Shown here: one piece after another, positions 7,035 through 15,566 of the stretch
How positions within the stretch are numbered: the stretch's first letter is position 1
How the letters are laid out: each line of letters starts with the position of its first letter
Notes under the pieces: model-generated
Seen by the model: only the letters and a program-made list of their open reading frames with translations
What the model was told of the DNA's origin: nothing
The model's database searches: none
NCBI GenBank assembly: GCA_041600735.1
Contig: JBFIJN010000002.1
Coordinates: forward strand, 11,178-75,177
Length of the DNA: 64,000 nt
Source: Paraliomyxa sp041600735
GTDB lineage: Bacteria; Myxococcota_A; Polyangia; Nannocystales; Nannocystaceae
Reading direction: 5' to 3'
Program-made: the position numbers and the translations under genes

Positions 7035-8435
7035 ATGCGGAAGCTCCGCGCGCTCGAGGACGTGCTCATCCGGGTCGAGTCGATGCTGGCCGTCGTGCTG
7101 GTGCTGACGATGCTGCTGTTGGCCGCGTACAACGTGGTCTACCGCAATGTGCTGGTGCCGATGCAGCAGCACTGGGCGCACAGCGGACCGCCGCTCGAGC
7201 GCCCGGGGGCTGGCCCGGCGCCCGAGACCAAGGCGGGGTCGGCCGATGCGAAGGCCAGCCCCGCGGGAAAGCCCGAGCCCGCAGCCGGAGCTGAAGGCTT
7301 CGGAGGCTTTGGCGGCGGGCTCGACGACGAAGAGCCCGCGGACCCGGCCAAGCCCGAGGAGGCGAAGGCGGCCGCCGATGACTTTGGCGGGTTCGGCGGT
7401 GACCTCGACGAGGAGCCCGAGCCCGAGCCTGCGCCCGCGAAGGCGGAGCCCGAGACGAAGGCCGCGTCCGACGATTTTGGAGGCTTCGGCGGTGAGGCGA
7501 AGGCGGAGCCCGAGACGAAGGCCGCGTCCGACGATTTCGGAGGCTTCAGCGGAGAAGCGAAGGGCGAGCCGGAGGCGAAGACGGCGTCCGATGATTTCGG
7601 AGGCTTCAGCGGAGAAGCGAAGGGCGAGCCGGAGGCGAAGGCCGGAGGCGACGATTTCGGAGGCTTCAGCGGAGAAGCGAAGGGCGAGCCGGAGGCGAAG
7701 GCCGGAGGCGACGATTTCGGAGGCTTTGGCGGCGAGGCGAAGACCCCGGGCGCCGATGCCAAGGAAGGCGACGAGCTCGACGAGGCGGATGACCTCGGCG
7801 ACGACGACTTTGGCGACGGCGAGGATCCCTTCGCCAACCTCGAGGAAATCGATGTGGCGGCCAAGCAGGACGACACCGGGGTCCCCCAGGGAGGCCCGCC
7901 CCCGGCGGGGTCGTTTGCCGCGTGGGCCGTCGCGTTCATCGATGACATCAAGCTCGACTGGATCGACGTCTTCCTGCGCCAGCTCGTGATCATCGTGGCG
8001 TTCTTCGGCGCGATGCTGGCTACGCACCGCGGCAAGCACATCAACATCGATGCGCTGAGCAAGGTGCTGCCGCTGCAGGCTCGTCGCGTGGTCGCCGTGG
8101 TGCTCCCGCTCTCGGCGGTGACCGTGTGCCTGATGCTCGCCAGCGCGGGCTGGGACCTCGTGCAGATCAGTCGCGAGTACCCCAAGGACGTGCTGCCCTC
8201 CGTCCCGGAGTGGATGTTCCAGATGATGTTCCCGGTCGGCTTCGGGCTGCTCGCGGCCCACTTCACGCTGCGCACGATCGAGGCGGTGGTCGAGCCACCC
8301 AAGCTCGAGCCACCCAAGCTCGCGGCCAAGCTCGAACCCAAGCCCGAACCCAAGCCCGCGGCCAAGCCTGCGGCCGAGGCCGCGCACGACGATGAGGACG
8401 AGGAGTCCTCGGCGGATCAGGGAGGGCAGGTCTGA
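7035..8435 (+). CDS. dctQ: TRAP transporter small permease DctQ with large repeat insert
   Basis: 466 aa, whereas DctQ proteins are usually about 150-200. Residues 1-45 give the first transmembrane helix and the YNVVYRNVL segment. Residues about 300-425 give the other three helices with the family motif THRGKHINIDALS near residue 333. Between helix 1 and helix 2 sits about 250 residues of acidic low-complexity sequence with at least seven DDFGGF/GFGGF-type units, five of them nearly identical 20-residue repeats. In the normal topology this loop faces the periplasm. The C-terminal tail is also unusual: Pro/Lys repeats (KLEPPKLAAK) and an acidic end. The frame is open throughout and codon bias stays high in G+C at third positions, so this is not a frameshift. 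The stop TGA overlaps the dctM ATG (TGATG). Confidence 0.88.
   Translation: MRKLRALEDVLIRVESMLAVVLVLTMLLLAAYNVVYRNVLVPMQQHWAHSGPPLERPGAGPAPETKAGSADAKASPAGKPEPAAGAEGFGGFGGGLDDEEPADPAKPEEAKAAADDFGGFGGDLDEEPEPEPAPAKAEPETKAASDDFGGFGGEAKAEPETKAASDDFGGFSGEAKGEPEAKTASDDFGGFSGEAKGEPEAKAGGDDFGGFSGEAKGEPEAKAGGDDFGGFGGEAKTPGADAKEGDELDEADDLGDDDFGDGEDPFANLEEIDVAAKQDDTGVPQGGPPPAGSFAAWAVAFIDDIKLDWIDVFLRQLVIIVAFFGAMLATHRGKHINIDALSKVLPLQARRVVAVVLPLSAVTVCLMLASAGWDLVQISREYPKDVLPSVPEWMFQMMFPVGFGLLAAHFTLRTIEAVVEPPKLEPPKLAAKLEPKPEPKPAAKPAAEAAHDDEDEESSADQGGQV
7441..7740 (+). repeat. Five tandem 60-bp repeats inside dctQ
   Basis: Five units of exactly 60 bp, in frame, each coding about GEPEAKA(G/S)(G/D)DFGGF(S/G)GEAK. 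Units 3-5 differ at only a few positions, which implies recent expansion or gene conversion. Shorter degenerate units lie just upstream (about 7300-7330 and 7378-7405). Confidence 0.95.
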
Positions 8436-9772
8436 TGTCTGGACTCATTGCGCTCCTCCTCGTCGGGCTCGCGCTGCTGGGCGCACCGCTGTTCGTGGTG
8501 CTCGGCGGGGCGGGCATCGCCAACTTCAGCGGTACCGAGACCTCGCTCGTGGTGATGGCCGAGGAGCACTACAAGCTCGCGACCAATCCGCACCTCATCA
8601 CGATCCCGCTGTTCACCCTCGCCGGCTTCTTGATGGCCGAGTCCAAGGCCGCCGATCGACTCGTGCGAGTCAGCCGGGCGCTGCTCGGCTGGCTGCCGGG
8701 TGGCCTCGGCATCGTGGTGGTGGCCTCGTGCGCCTTCTTCACCACGTTCACCGGCGCATCGGGGGTCACGATCATCGCGCTGGGCGGGCTGCTCTATCCG
8801 ATCCTCACCAGCGAGCGCTATCCCGAGCGCTTCAGCCTGGGGCTCATCACCTCGAGCGGCTCGATCGGCCTGCTGTTCCCGCCCTCGCTGCCGATCATCC
8901 TCTACGGCATCGTCGCGGGCACCAGCATCGATCAGCTGTTCGTGGCGGGCATCATTCCGGGCCTGATGTTCCTGGTGGTGCTCGGCGGCTACTCGCTGGT
9001 GATCGGCCGCCGCTACAACGTGGTCCAGACCAAGTTCAACCTGCGCGAGGCGCTCCAGGCCACCTGGGCGGCCAAGTGGGAGCTGCTGGTGCCAGTGGTG
9101 GTGCTCGTGGCCATCTACGGGATCCCGGGGCTCACGCGCGGTCTGGTGACCATCGCCGAGGCCTCGGCGATCTGCGCGCTCTACCTCGTGATCATCGAGG
9201 TGTTCGTCTACAAGGACATCAAGATCTACTCGCGCGACCCCGAGGTCACCGATCTCTTCAAGGTCACCCGCGAGTCGGTGGTGATGGTCGGCTCGATCAT
9301 GATCATCCTGGGCGTGGCGCTCGGCCTCACCAACTACCTGGTGCAGGAAGAGGTGCCGATGAAGATCCTGGGCGCGATCCAGGGGCACATCGAGAGTCGC
9401 TTCACCTTCCTGATCCTGCTCACGGTGTTCTTGCTGATCGTGGGCTGCTTGATGGACATCTTCTCCGCGATCATCGTGGTGGTCCCGCTCATCATCCCGA
9501 TCGCGGCGCAGTACGACGTGCACCCGGTGCACCTCGGGATCATCTTCCTGGCCAACCTCGAGATCGGCTACCTCACCCCGCCGGTGGGGCTCAACCTGTT
9601 CATCTCGTCGCTGGCCTTCGGGCGCCCGGTGGTCGAGCTCTATCGCATGACGCTGCCGTTCTTGGTGCTCATGCTCGCGACGCTGCTCATCATCACCTTC
9701 AACGAGGAGCTCTCGCTGTGGCTGGTGGAGCGGTGGGCGTCTTCGGGGCCGCCGACGCCGACCGGGCCGTAG
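8435..9772 (+). CDS. dctM: TRAP transporter large permease DctM
   Basis: A 445-aa polytopic inner-membrane protein with about 11-12 helices and family hallmarks such as NPHLITIPLFTLAGFLMAES near the N-terminus, GASGVTIIALGGLLYPIL, SSGSIGLLFPPSLPIILYG and, near the end, LANLEIGYLTPPVGLNLFI. It forms the transport channel together with DctQ and takes substrate from DctP using the sodium gradient. A GGAGGG Shine-Dalgarno lies within the end of dctQ, and the ATG shares a base with the dctQ stop, so the two are coupled. Length is normal for the family. It is the last gene of the operon and ends 24 bp from a convergent gene. Confidence 0.95.
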   Translation: MSGLIALLLVGLALLGAPLFVVLGGAGIANFSGTETSLVVMAEEHYKLATNPHLITIPLFTLAGFLMAESKAADRLVRVSRALLGWLPGGLGIVVVASCAFFTTFTGASGVTIIALGGLLYPILTSERYPERFSLGLITSSGSIGLLFPPSLPIILYGIVAGTSIDQLFVAGIIPGLMFLVVLGGYSLVIGRRYNVVQTKFNLREALQATWAAKWELLVPVVVLVAIYGIPGLTRGLVTIAEASAICALYLVIIEVFVYKDIKIYSRDPEVTDLFKVTRESVVMVGSIMIILGVALGLTNYLVQEEVPMKILGAIQGHIESRFTFLILLTVFLLIVGCLMDIFSAIIVVVPLIIPIAAQYDVHPVHLGIIFLANLEIGYLTPPVGLNLFISSLAFGRPVVELYRMTLPFLVLMLATLLIITFNEELSLWLVERWASSGPPTPTGP

Positions 9773-9796
9773 CCGCGCGGCCGTAGCCGCGCGGCC
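9773..9796. terminator. Short GC-rich element between convergent genes
   Basis: The 24-bp gap and adjoining bases contain a direct repeat of a GTAGCCGCGCGGCC-type unit. The self-complementary CCGCGCGG in each copy can pair to form a hairpin, possibly ending transcription from both sides. No T-run. Confidence 0.3.
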
Positions 9797-11851
9797 CTAC
9801 GGGGCGAGCAGCTCGACGCAGGCCAGGCCTGCGTTGGTGTTGGCTGGCACGAGCCCAGTGCTGCTGAGCGCCTGGTACACCAGCACGTAGGTCCCGGCGG
9901 TGATGGTGCGGGCGAACGCGCCGGCCTCGCTGGTCCCCAGGTAGAGCACGTCGTGGGTGGCGATGTCGTGCAGCAGCAGCACCGCACGGTTGTAGACCGA
10001 CTGCGGTGGCGCGCCATCGTCCACGGTCACCGCGCCTTGCAGCACGGACACGGGGATGTCCACGTCGATCTGGGTAGCCGGCCCCACCACGATCGTGTCG
10101 AGCTGGGAGTGGGAGTTGATCGGCATGGTGGGCCCGGCGGCCTCGACCACGTAGAGCAGATCGTAGGTGCCGGGCACCACGGGTCGCTCGAGCTGGGCCA
10201 GGCGCGTGTTGCCCAGCAGCACCGAGTCACCGGTCGCTTGGTCGCGCAGGTAGAGCACGCCGTCGTCGTAGACCGACGAGGGCGGTTCCTGGCCGCCCAC
10301 CGTGACCAGCGCGCTCACGGTGACCATGGGGACGTCGATGTCGAAGCTCGCTCCACCTTGGATGTCGACGGCCTGGAGCCGCGCATTGGTGTTGACGGGC
10401 ACGCCGCCGCCGCTGGTCTCCTGGCGGTAGTAGACGTCGTAGCTGCCCTGGATCACGCGCCGCGAGTAGCTGCCGAGCGCGGTGTTGCCGAGCCGCGCTT
10501 CGTCTCCGGTGCTCGGGTTGCGCAGCAGCAAGAGCCCGTCGTTACCCGGATCGGAGGGGGGCGGAGCCCCGCCCACGCTGATCGAGCCCGTGACCACGGC
10601 GGTCGCGATCTCGACGTCGAGGGTCTGTGCGCCCGGCTCGATCTGGAGCTCGTCGAGCACCGCGGACTGGTTGACCGGCACCTCCAGCCCGCCCTGCACG
10701 CGCTGGTAGATCACCTGGTACGAGCCGGGGACGACGGGGACCGAGTAGCTGCCCTCGCGGGTCTGGCCCAGCACCAGCTTGTCGCCGGTCGAGCGGTCGC
10801 GGAGCACGATCCTCGCGTTCTCGTAGATGCTCTGGGGCGGCTGCGCACCATCGAGGGTGAACGAGCCCGACAGCGTGGTCACCGGCACGTCGATGTCGAT
10901 GTCGATGCCGTCGACGCCCTCCTCGACCACGAGCTCGCCGATGCGGGCATTGGCGTTGATGGGCGCGAGGTCCTTCGCCTGCTTGCGCCGGTAGTGGATC
11001 GCGTAGGTGCCGGGCACCGCCATCGTGCGGTAGTCGCCGTCGCGGGTGTCGCCGAGCGGAATCTCGTCGCCCGTGGAGGTCTCCACGAGCACCACCGCGC
11101 CGTTCTCGTACTGGCTGCCCGGGACCTGTCCGCCGCCCATCGTGAAGTTGCCGGAGATCTCGGTCACTGGCACATCGACGATGAGATCGTAGCTGTCGGT
11201 ATGAGGGATCGAGACCGTAGCGATGCGAGCGCCGCGGTTGGTGGGTACCTTCTGCCCGCCGATCTCCCACGCGTAGTAGACCTCGTAGCTGCCGGGGAGC
11301 ACGGCGACCTCACCGTCGGTACCGCCCTGGCTGGTGTTGCCGAGCCGCACCTCGTCGCCGCTGACCGGGTCGCGCAGGAGGATGTTGCCGCGCTCGTAGG
11401 CAGACTGCGGGAAGGGCTGGCCGTCGAGCAAGAACGTGCCGCTCACCCCAACGAGGGGGATGTCGACATCGAACAGGCCCTTGCTCGGCGCGCACGGGAG
11501 GCAGCGCAGGCCGTAGGCGGCGTAGCCGGGGTCGCACAAGCACTCTGGCGTGCCCTGCTCATCGAGCTCGCACCAGCCACCCTCACCGCAGTCGGCGTCG
11601 CACGTGGCACCCTGCGAGCCGGTCCCGTCGTCGTCGCCGGACGAGTCCTCGGGCGTCGCACCGGTGGACCCGCCACCCGTATCGTCGAGGCCGTCGCTCG
11701 CCTGTGGGTTGTCACTGTCGTCGGCCGCTGCGGTGCTGGTGCCGTCGGTCGCCCCGCCCGCGAAGGCCGAGTCTCCGCCACCACACCCGCCCAGCGAGAC
11801 CGAGCCGAGGGTGGCGACCAAGAATCCAATATCGATCGACCGTACCCGCAT
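9797..11851 (-). CDS. Lipoprotein with EGF-like module and six ~93-residue beta repeats
   Basis: 684 aa. Lipobox LGGC (Cys23), then an Asp/Ser/Thr/Gly linker to about residue 80, then a cysteine-rich EGF-like module (six or more Cys in CDADCGEGGWC and CLCDPGYAAYGLRCLPC). The rest, about residue 128 to the end, is six tandem units of about 93 residues. Each has the order DVPV..SG.FT..G..PP.S.YE, LRD..TGD...LG.T, PG.Y...Y, VP.N..A.L, and so probably an all-beta carboxypeptidase-regulatory or Ig-like fold. I do not recognise a named family. The design (lipid anchor, flexible linker, adhesive-like module array) suggests a surface adhesin or matrix protein. ATG at 11851 chosen over a GTG two codons earlier. 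Confidence 0.8.
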   Translation of the reverse strand: MRVRSIDIGFLVATLGSVSLGGCGGGDSAFAGGATDGTSTAAADDSDNPQASDGLDDTGGGSTGATPEDSSGDDDGTGSQGATCDADCGEGGWCELDEQGTPECLCDPGYAAYGLRCLPCAPSKGLFDVDIPLVGVSGTFLLDGQPFPQSAYERGNILLRDPVSGDEVRLGNTSQGGTDGEVAVLPGSYEVYYAWEIGGQKVPTNRGARIATVSIPHTDSYDLIVDVPVTEISGNFTMGGGQVPGSQYENGAVVLVETSTGDEIPLGDTRDGDYRTMAVPGTYAIHYRRKQAKDLAPINANARIGELVVEEGVDGIDIDIDVPVTTLSGSFTLDGAQPPQSIYENARIVLRDRSTGDKLVLGQTREGSYSVPVVPGSYQVIYQRVQGGLEVPVNQSAVLDELQIEPGAQTLDVEIATAVVTGSISVGGAPPPSDPGNDGLLLLRNPSTGDEARLGNTALGSYSRRVIQGSYDVYYRQETSGGGVPVNTNARLQAVDIQGGASFDIDVPMVTVSALVTVGGQEPPSSVYDDGVLYLRDQATGDSVLLGNTRLAQLERPVVPGTYDLLYVVEAAGPTMPINSHSQLDTIVVGPATQIDVDIPVSVLQGAVTVDDGAPPQSVYNRAVLLLHDIATHDVLYLGTSEAGAFARTITAGTYVLVYQALSSTGLVPANTNAGLACVELLAP

Positions 11852-12031
11852 CTGCACCTCTCAACGATAACAACTCGCAGGCCCCGCGTTGCCAGCGTTG
11901 CGCCAATTCGCACCGCACGAGCGAGCTGCATGGTTTCGGGGTGTTGCTCCATTGCGCGCACGGGGGCCGACCCCGGGTGCGAGCGCGAGGCCTGACATCC
12001 CTGTCGCGGTCGGGGCGAGGGTGTCGCGGGC

Positions 12032-13360
12032 TCAGGGGTCGGCGAGGATCACGGCCAGGCCACCCCCGTTTTGGATGCTGCCCGTGACGATGTCGTCGAC
12101 GCCGTCGCCATCGAGGTCGCCGACCGCGATGGCCACTGGACGCGCCAGCGTGGGGAGGGGATCCCCGACTTCGAACGAGAGCGCCGCGGGCTCATCGCTG
12201 CGATACAGCCACACCGCATCGGCGCCCTCGAGCGCGACGGCGATGTCCCACAGCTGGTCGCCGTCGAAGTCTCCCGCCGCCGCGTCGCGGGGACCCGCCC
12301 CGCACACGAAGAACACGGGCCGGGAGAAGCCCCCCGCGCCGTCGCCGAGCAGCACCGAGAAGTTGTTGTTGGCCTGGTTGGGCGTGGCCAGATCGAGGAA
12401 TCCGTCGCCGTCGAGATCGCGGGCCACGAGCGCTCGGGGGGCCACACCGGTGGTGAACGCCTGCTCGGGCAAGAAGCCGCCGGGGTCGCCCAAGAACACG
12501 CTGATGCTGCCCGCGCCGAAGTTGAGCACGGCGAGATCGAGGACCGCGTCGTCGTCGAGGTGGAGGGCAACCACGGCGTTCGGGCTGGTGCCCACCCCGA
12601 GGGTCTCACCAAGGGCGAGCGTCCCGTCGCCCTGGCCGACGAGCAAGGAGACGGTGCCGCTGGTCTCGTTGGCGACGGCCAGATCGACGCTGCCGTCGTC
12701 GTCGAGATCGGCGGCGGCGAGGCCGTGCGGCGACGCGCCCACACCGATGATCTGCGCCGGCGCGAAGCTCCCGTTGCCGAGGCCGAGGTGGATGCCGACG
12801 CTGGCATTGCCGGTGTTCGCGGCGGCGACATCGAGCACGCCGTCGTCATCGAAATCGCCGACGGTGAGGCCCAGCACCCCCGAAGGCGCCATCACGTCGA
12901 CGGGTTCGGAGAAGGTTCCGTCGCCCACGCCCAGGCGCACGGAGAATGCATTGGGATGGCCCGCCAGCAGGTCTAGGGTGCCGTTGCCGTCGAGATCGCC
13001 GAGCGCGAGCGCCCCGGTCGGTACGTCGCCGATGACCACGAACGGGGCGAAGCACAGCTCCCCGGCCACGGGCACGCCATCGCCACAGGCGATGCCGCCG
13101 GTGGTGCCGTCGGTCGTGGTGGACGGGTCGACGACGGTGGTGCCCTCGCTGCTCGAGCTCGAGCTGGTGCTCGCGTCACCCGTGGTGGTGCTGTCGTCGA
13201 GGCCGGTGCTCGTGGCCGAGCCCTCGGTCGTGCCCGCGGTGTCGTCCGAGGAGCCCGAGTCGGTGTGGGGCGGGTCGTCACGGCAGCCCAGGGGAGCCGC
13301 CAGGGTCATGGCGAGGCCGAGGGCAGCCCTAGAGATGGTGGAGCCCGCACTGCAAGTCAT
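12032..13360 (-). CDS. FG-GAP/VCBS seven-bladed propeller lipoprotein
   Basis: 442 aa. Lipobox APLGC (Cys26), then a Ser/Thr/Gly/Asp linker (about 30-95). Then come seven repeats carrying integrin-type calcium loops such as DLDGNGTLDLL, DFDDDGVLDVA, DLDDDGSVDLA, DLDGDGFLDLA and DLDGDGVDDIV, consistent with one seven-bladed beta-propeller. FG-GAP propellers on bacterial surfaces usually bind calcium and mediate adhesion or carbohydrate binding. The fifth-position loops LHLDDDAVLDLA and DFDGDQLWDIA deviate but keep the Asp ladder. ATG at 13360 is used; a GTG two codons upstream is possible. It lies on the same strand as the six-repeat lipoprotein, 180 bp upstream of it. Confidence 0.85.
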   Translation of the reverse strand: MTCSAGSTISRAALGLAMTLAAPLGCRDDPPHTDSGSSDDTAGTTEGSATSTGLDDSTTTGDASTSSSSSSEGTTVVDPSTTTDGTTGGIACGDGVPVAGELCFAPFVVIGDVPTGALALGDLDGNGTLDLLAGHPNAFSVRLGVGDGTFSEPVDVMAPSGVLGLTVGDFDDDGVLDVAAANTGNASVGIHLGLGNGSFAPAQIIGVGASPHGLAAADLDDDGSVDLAVANETSGTVSLLVGQGDGTLALGETLGVGTSPNAVVALHLDDDAVLDLAVLNFGAGSISVFLGDPGGFLPEQAFTTGVAPRALVARDLDGDGFLDLATPNQANNNFSVLLGDGAGGFSRPVFFVCGAGPRDAAAGDFDGDQLWDIAVALEGADAVWLYRSDEPAALSFEVGDPLPTLARPVAIAVGDLDGDGVDDIVTGSIQNGGGLAVILADP

Positions 13361-13414
13361 GCGCACAAGGATGCATCATCTCGCGGGCGAGCGCTGCCCG
13401 CTGCGGTTGTGCGA

Positions 13415-13420
13415 TATGCT
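13415..13420 (+). promoter_or_regulatory. -10-like TATGCT, leaderless candidate
   Basis: TATGCT ends 9 nt before the ATG at 13430; no Shine-Dalgarno lies between. Confidence 0.4.
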
Positions 13421-13429
13421 GCGGTGAGC

Positions 13430-14566
13430 ATGGGACGAGGGGGGAGCGTGGGCAGGTCGAAGCGCCAGGGGTTGGCGCTAGCGATGGTGCTGAGCGGAGC
13501 GGCGACGGGTGCCTCGTGCTTCGATGGTGCCGACGCGCTGGGACTGCCGTGCACCAGCGACGAGGATTGCGGGAAGGGGCAGCGCTGCGAGCTGGGCTTT
13601 TGTGGCGGGCCGCCGGCCACCGGCGGCAGCTCGAGCGGGTCGTCGAGCGACAGCGGCAGCAGCACGGGCAGCGGCAGCTCCGAGTCCACCGCCGCCGAGA
13701 GCACGGGCCCGCAGCCGGGCTGTGGCAACGGCGTGGTCGAGCCCGAGCTGGGTGAGGACTGCGATCCCGGCACCGCGGCCGACGCCGCGGACTGCGATGC
13801 CGATTGCACGACGGTGATGTGCGGCGATGGGCATCCCAACCTCGAGGCCGCCGAAGAGTGCGACGACGCCAATGCTTCGTTCCTCGACGACTGCACCCCC
13901 GAGTGCCGTACGACGTTGTTCTGGGATGACCTCGAGCAAGATCCGACGCTCGGCACGCAGTGGCTCCCGCCCGAGATCCCGGTCCATGAGTATCAGGGCG
14001 CGGATTTCTCGCTGGCCCAGGGGTGGCGCTGGGGGGGTCCGATGGCGCCCGGCGCATGGTTCAGCGGCCCGTACTCCGGCGCGTCGGGGACCGCCCGCAT
14101 CACCACGCGGCCGATCACGTTTCCCGAGGCTGCAGGTCCCGGCTTTCGCTACGAGGTGCGCCTGCGTCACCGCCTGCGCTTCGATGGCAACCCGCAGGAC
14201 CAAGGGGCATGCGGCGAGTCCACGGGCGACGGTGGGGTGGTGTGGATCCTCGACGGCGAGGAGCTGCGCCGCGCGGGCCCGCCTCCGGGGCACCCCGACG
14301 TGCTCGAGAACCCGGGGCTGTGCGCCGCCGAGCTCGGCGAGCCCGACAACCCCCTGTTCGATCCCATCGATCGGCAGCCCGCGTATGCGGGCCTCACCCA
14401 GCCCACCTTCGTGGAGACCGGCTTCCCGCTGCCCCCCGACGTCTCGGGCAAGACGGTGAGCCTGGTGTTCGAGGTGGGCTACGATTGCCGCAATTGCTGG
14501 ACCGCGGCGCCGATGGACGCGGGCTGGACCATCGATCACGTGGTGGTCGCGGCGTTCCCCGGCTAG
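13430..14566 (+). CDS. Lipoprotein with Myxococcus cysteine-rich (DUF4215-like) repeats
   Basis: 378 aa. The N-terminus has Arg/Lys followed by a hydrophobic stretch and a probable lipobox TGASC (Cys30). A cysteine cluster CTSDEDCGKGQRCELGFCGG follows, then a Gly/Ser linker (about 65-90). Next are two cysteine-rich units, CGNGVVEPELGEDCDPG and the more complete CGDGHPNLEAAEECDDAN...DDCTPEC, the signature of the myxobacterial disulphide repeat. Residues 170-378 form a beta-rich domain with GFRYEVRLRHRLRF, SLVFEVGYDCRNC and a final WTIDHVVV strand, resembling a carbohydrate-binding or jelly-roll module, though I cannot name the family. It starts 69 bp from the divergent FG-GAP gene. Probably cell-surface. 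Confidence 0.78.
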   Translation: MGRGGSVGRSKRQGLALAMVLSGAATGASCFDGADALGLPCTSDEDCGKGQRCELGFCGGPPATGGSSSGSSSDSGSSTGSGSSESTAAESTGPQPGCGNGVVEPELGEDCDPGTAADAADCDADCTTVMCGDGHPNLEAAEECDDANASFLDDCTPECRTTLFWDDLEQDPTLGTQWLPPEIPVHEYQGADFSLAQGWRWGGPMAPGAWFSGPYSGASGTARITTRPITFPEAAGPGFRYEVRLRHRLRFDGNPQDQGACGESTGDGGVVWILDGEELRRAGPPPGHPDVLENPGLCAAELGEPDNPLFDPIDRQPAYAGLTQPTFVETGFPLPPDVSGKTVSLVFEVGYDCRNCWTAAPMDAGWTIDHVVVAAFPG

Positions 14567-14573
14567 CCGCGCT

Positions 14574-15497
14574 CTAGAAGCGCCCCTGCAGCACGAGCCC
14601 GGCGCCGCCGCGGGTGGGCGCGAGCGCGGGGACCAGCGCCGTGTTGCCGCTGCGACCGCGGCGCAGCCCCAGCGCGAGCATCACCGCGCCAGCGACGAGC
14701 AGCGGCGCCCCAACGGCGACGCCGACGATCGCGAGGGTGTTGCCGACGCGACCGCGATCGAACTGCGCGCGGCGGCTCTCGACGTCGGCGGGATCGATCC
14801 CCGAGATGTCGTTTGCGCGCGCTCCGATCGCGAGACCTCCGGCCATCAGCCCGAGACCGCCTGCACCAAGCCCGGCCGCCACTGCACCCCCGATCACCAG
14901 GCCGCGGGCACCGGTCGCCGGTTCGTCGCCTCGATCGGCGGGGTTGGTCTCTGCGGGCGGGCTCGCGTCGGGGACCCCCTCGGGCTCGCCCTCGCCCTCG
15001 TCATCACCCTTGGCCTTGGCGGCCTCGTGCTCGGCGAGCTGCCGGTCGAGGGCGGCGAGCTTCTCTTCCACCTTGGTGCGCTCGACGTCGGCCTCTTCGC
15101 CGTCGCCGTAGAGGTTGGGGATCTGCTGCTCGTAGTTGCGCAGCAGGATCGACGCCTGGCGTAGCTCGGCGGGATCGCGGCTGACCTCGAACTGCTTGCT
15201 GCGCGCGGTCGCGAGGTTGTAGATCAGCAAGACCTTGATCTGGGTGCCCTGGGCGGTCTCGGGCACGCTGGCGTAGGCCTCGGTCCACAGCTCGATCGCG
15301 GCGGCATAGTCGGCGGTCTCGAACTTGGCGCGCCCGCGATCGTAGAGCCGCTGGGCATCCTGCTGGGGCGCCGTCTCGCTGCCCGCGGACGGCTCGCTCG
15401 CGGGTGCGGCGGCGGCCCCCGCGGCCGGTCCGCCGGTGATCGCGGCGGCGAGCAGGGCTGCGAGGGCGCGGGGCCCGAGAGCGCGAAGCCAAGGCAT
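14574..15497 (-). CDS. TPR-type periplasmic protein with two C-terminal membrane helices
   Basis: 307 aa. Signal peptide of about 31 residues (AALLAAAITGGPAAGAAAA), then a tetratricopeptide-like helical domain with AQRLYDRGRAKFETADYAAAIELWTEAY and LLIYNLATARSKQF, as in many myxobacterial proteins that combine a TPR with a membrane tail. A coiled, charged segment (EEKLAALDRQLAEHEAAKAKG), an acidic linker and two hydrophobic helices (about 205-230 and 260-283, Gly/Ala-rich) follow. The last residues (GAGLVLQGRF) end in an aromatic. Function unknown. A TATCGT hexamer ends 8 nt before the ATG, and the gene diverges from the 15567 lipoprotein with only 69 bp between starts. Confidence 0.65.
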   Translation of the reverse strand: MPWLRALGPRALAALLAAAITGGPAAGAAAAPASEPSAGSETAPQQDAQRLYDRGRAKFETADYAAAIELWTEAYASVPETAQGTQIKVLLIYNLATARSKQFEVSRDPAELRQASILLRNYEQQIPNLYGDGEEADVERTKVEEKLAALDRQLAEHEAAKAKGDDEGEGEPEGVPDASPPAETNPADRGDEPATGARGLVIGGAVAAGLGAGGLGLMAGGLAIGARANDISGIDPADVESRRAQFDRGRVGNTLAIVGVAVGAPLLVAGAVMLALGLRRGRSGNTALVPALAPTRGGAGLVLQGRF

Positions 15498-15505
15498 CAG
15501 CCGCC

Positions 15506-15511
15506 ACGATA
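15506..15511 (-). promoter_or_regulatory. -10-like TATCGT, leaderless candidate
   Basis: On the minus strand TATCGT ends 8 nt before the ATG at 15497; no Shine-Dalgarno. Confidence 0.4.
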
Positions 15512-15551
15512 GCGAAAAACCGACGCAGCGTGGGGGACCGCGTGCGTCTGC

Positions 15552-15557
15552 TAGCAT
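15552..15557 (+). promoter_or_regulatory. -10-like TAGCAT, leaderless candidate
   Basis: TAGCAT ends 9 nt before the ATG at 15567; no Shine-Dalgarno. It lies 40 bp from the oppositely oriented candidate at 15506. Confidence 0.4.
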
Positions 15558-15566
15558 CGTCGACCG

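Noticed and set aside
7441..7740. CRISPR or non-coding satellite
   Set aside because: Repeats are 60 bp, contiguous and in frame within dctQ.
7035..8435. Frameshift or misassembly explaining the long dctQ
   Set aside because: The frame is open and in phase across the whole insert, and both flanking parts belong to one DctQ; only the repeat number remains open to assembly error.
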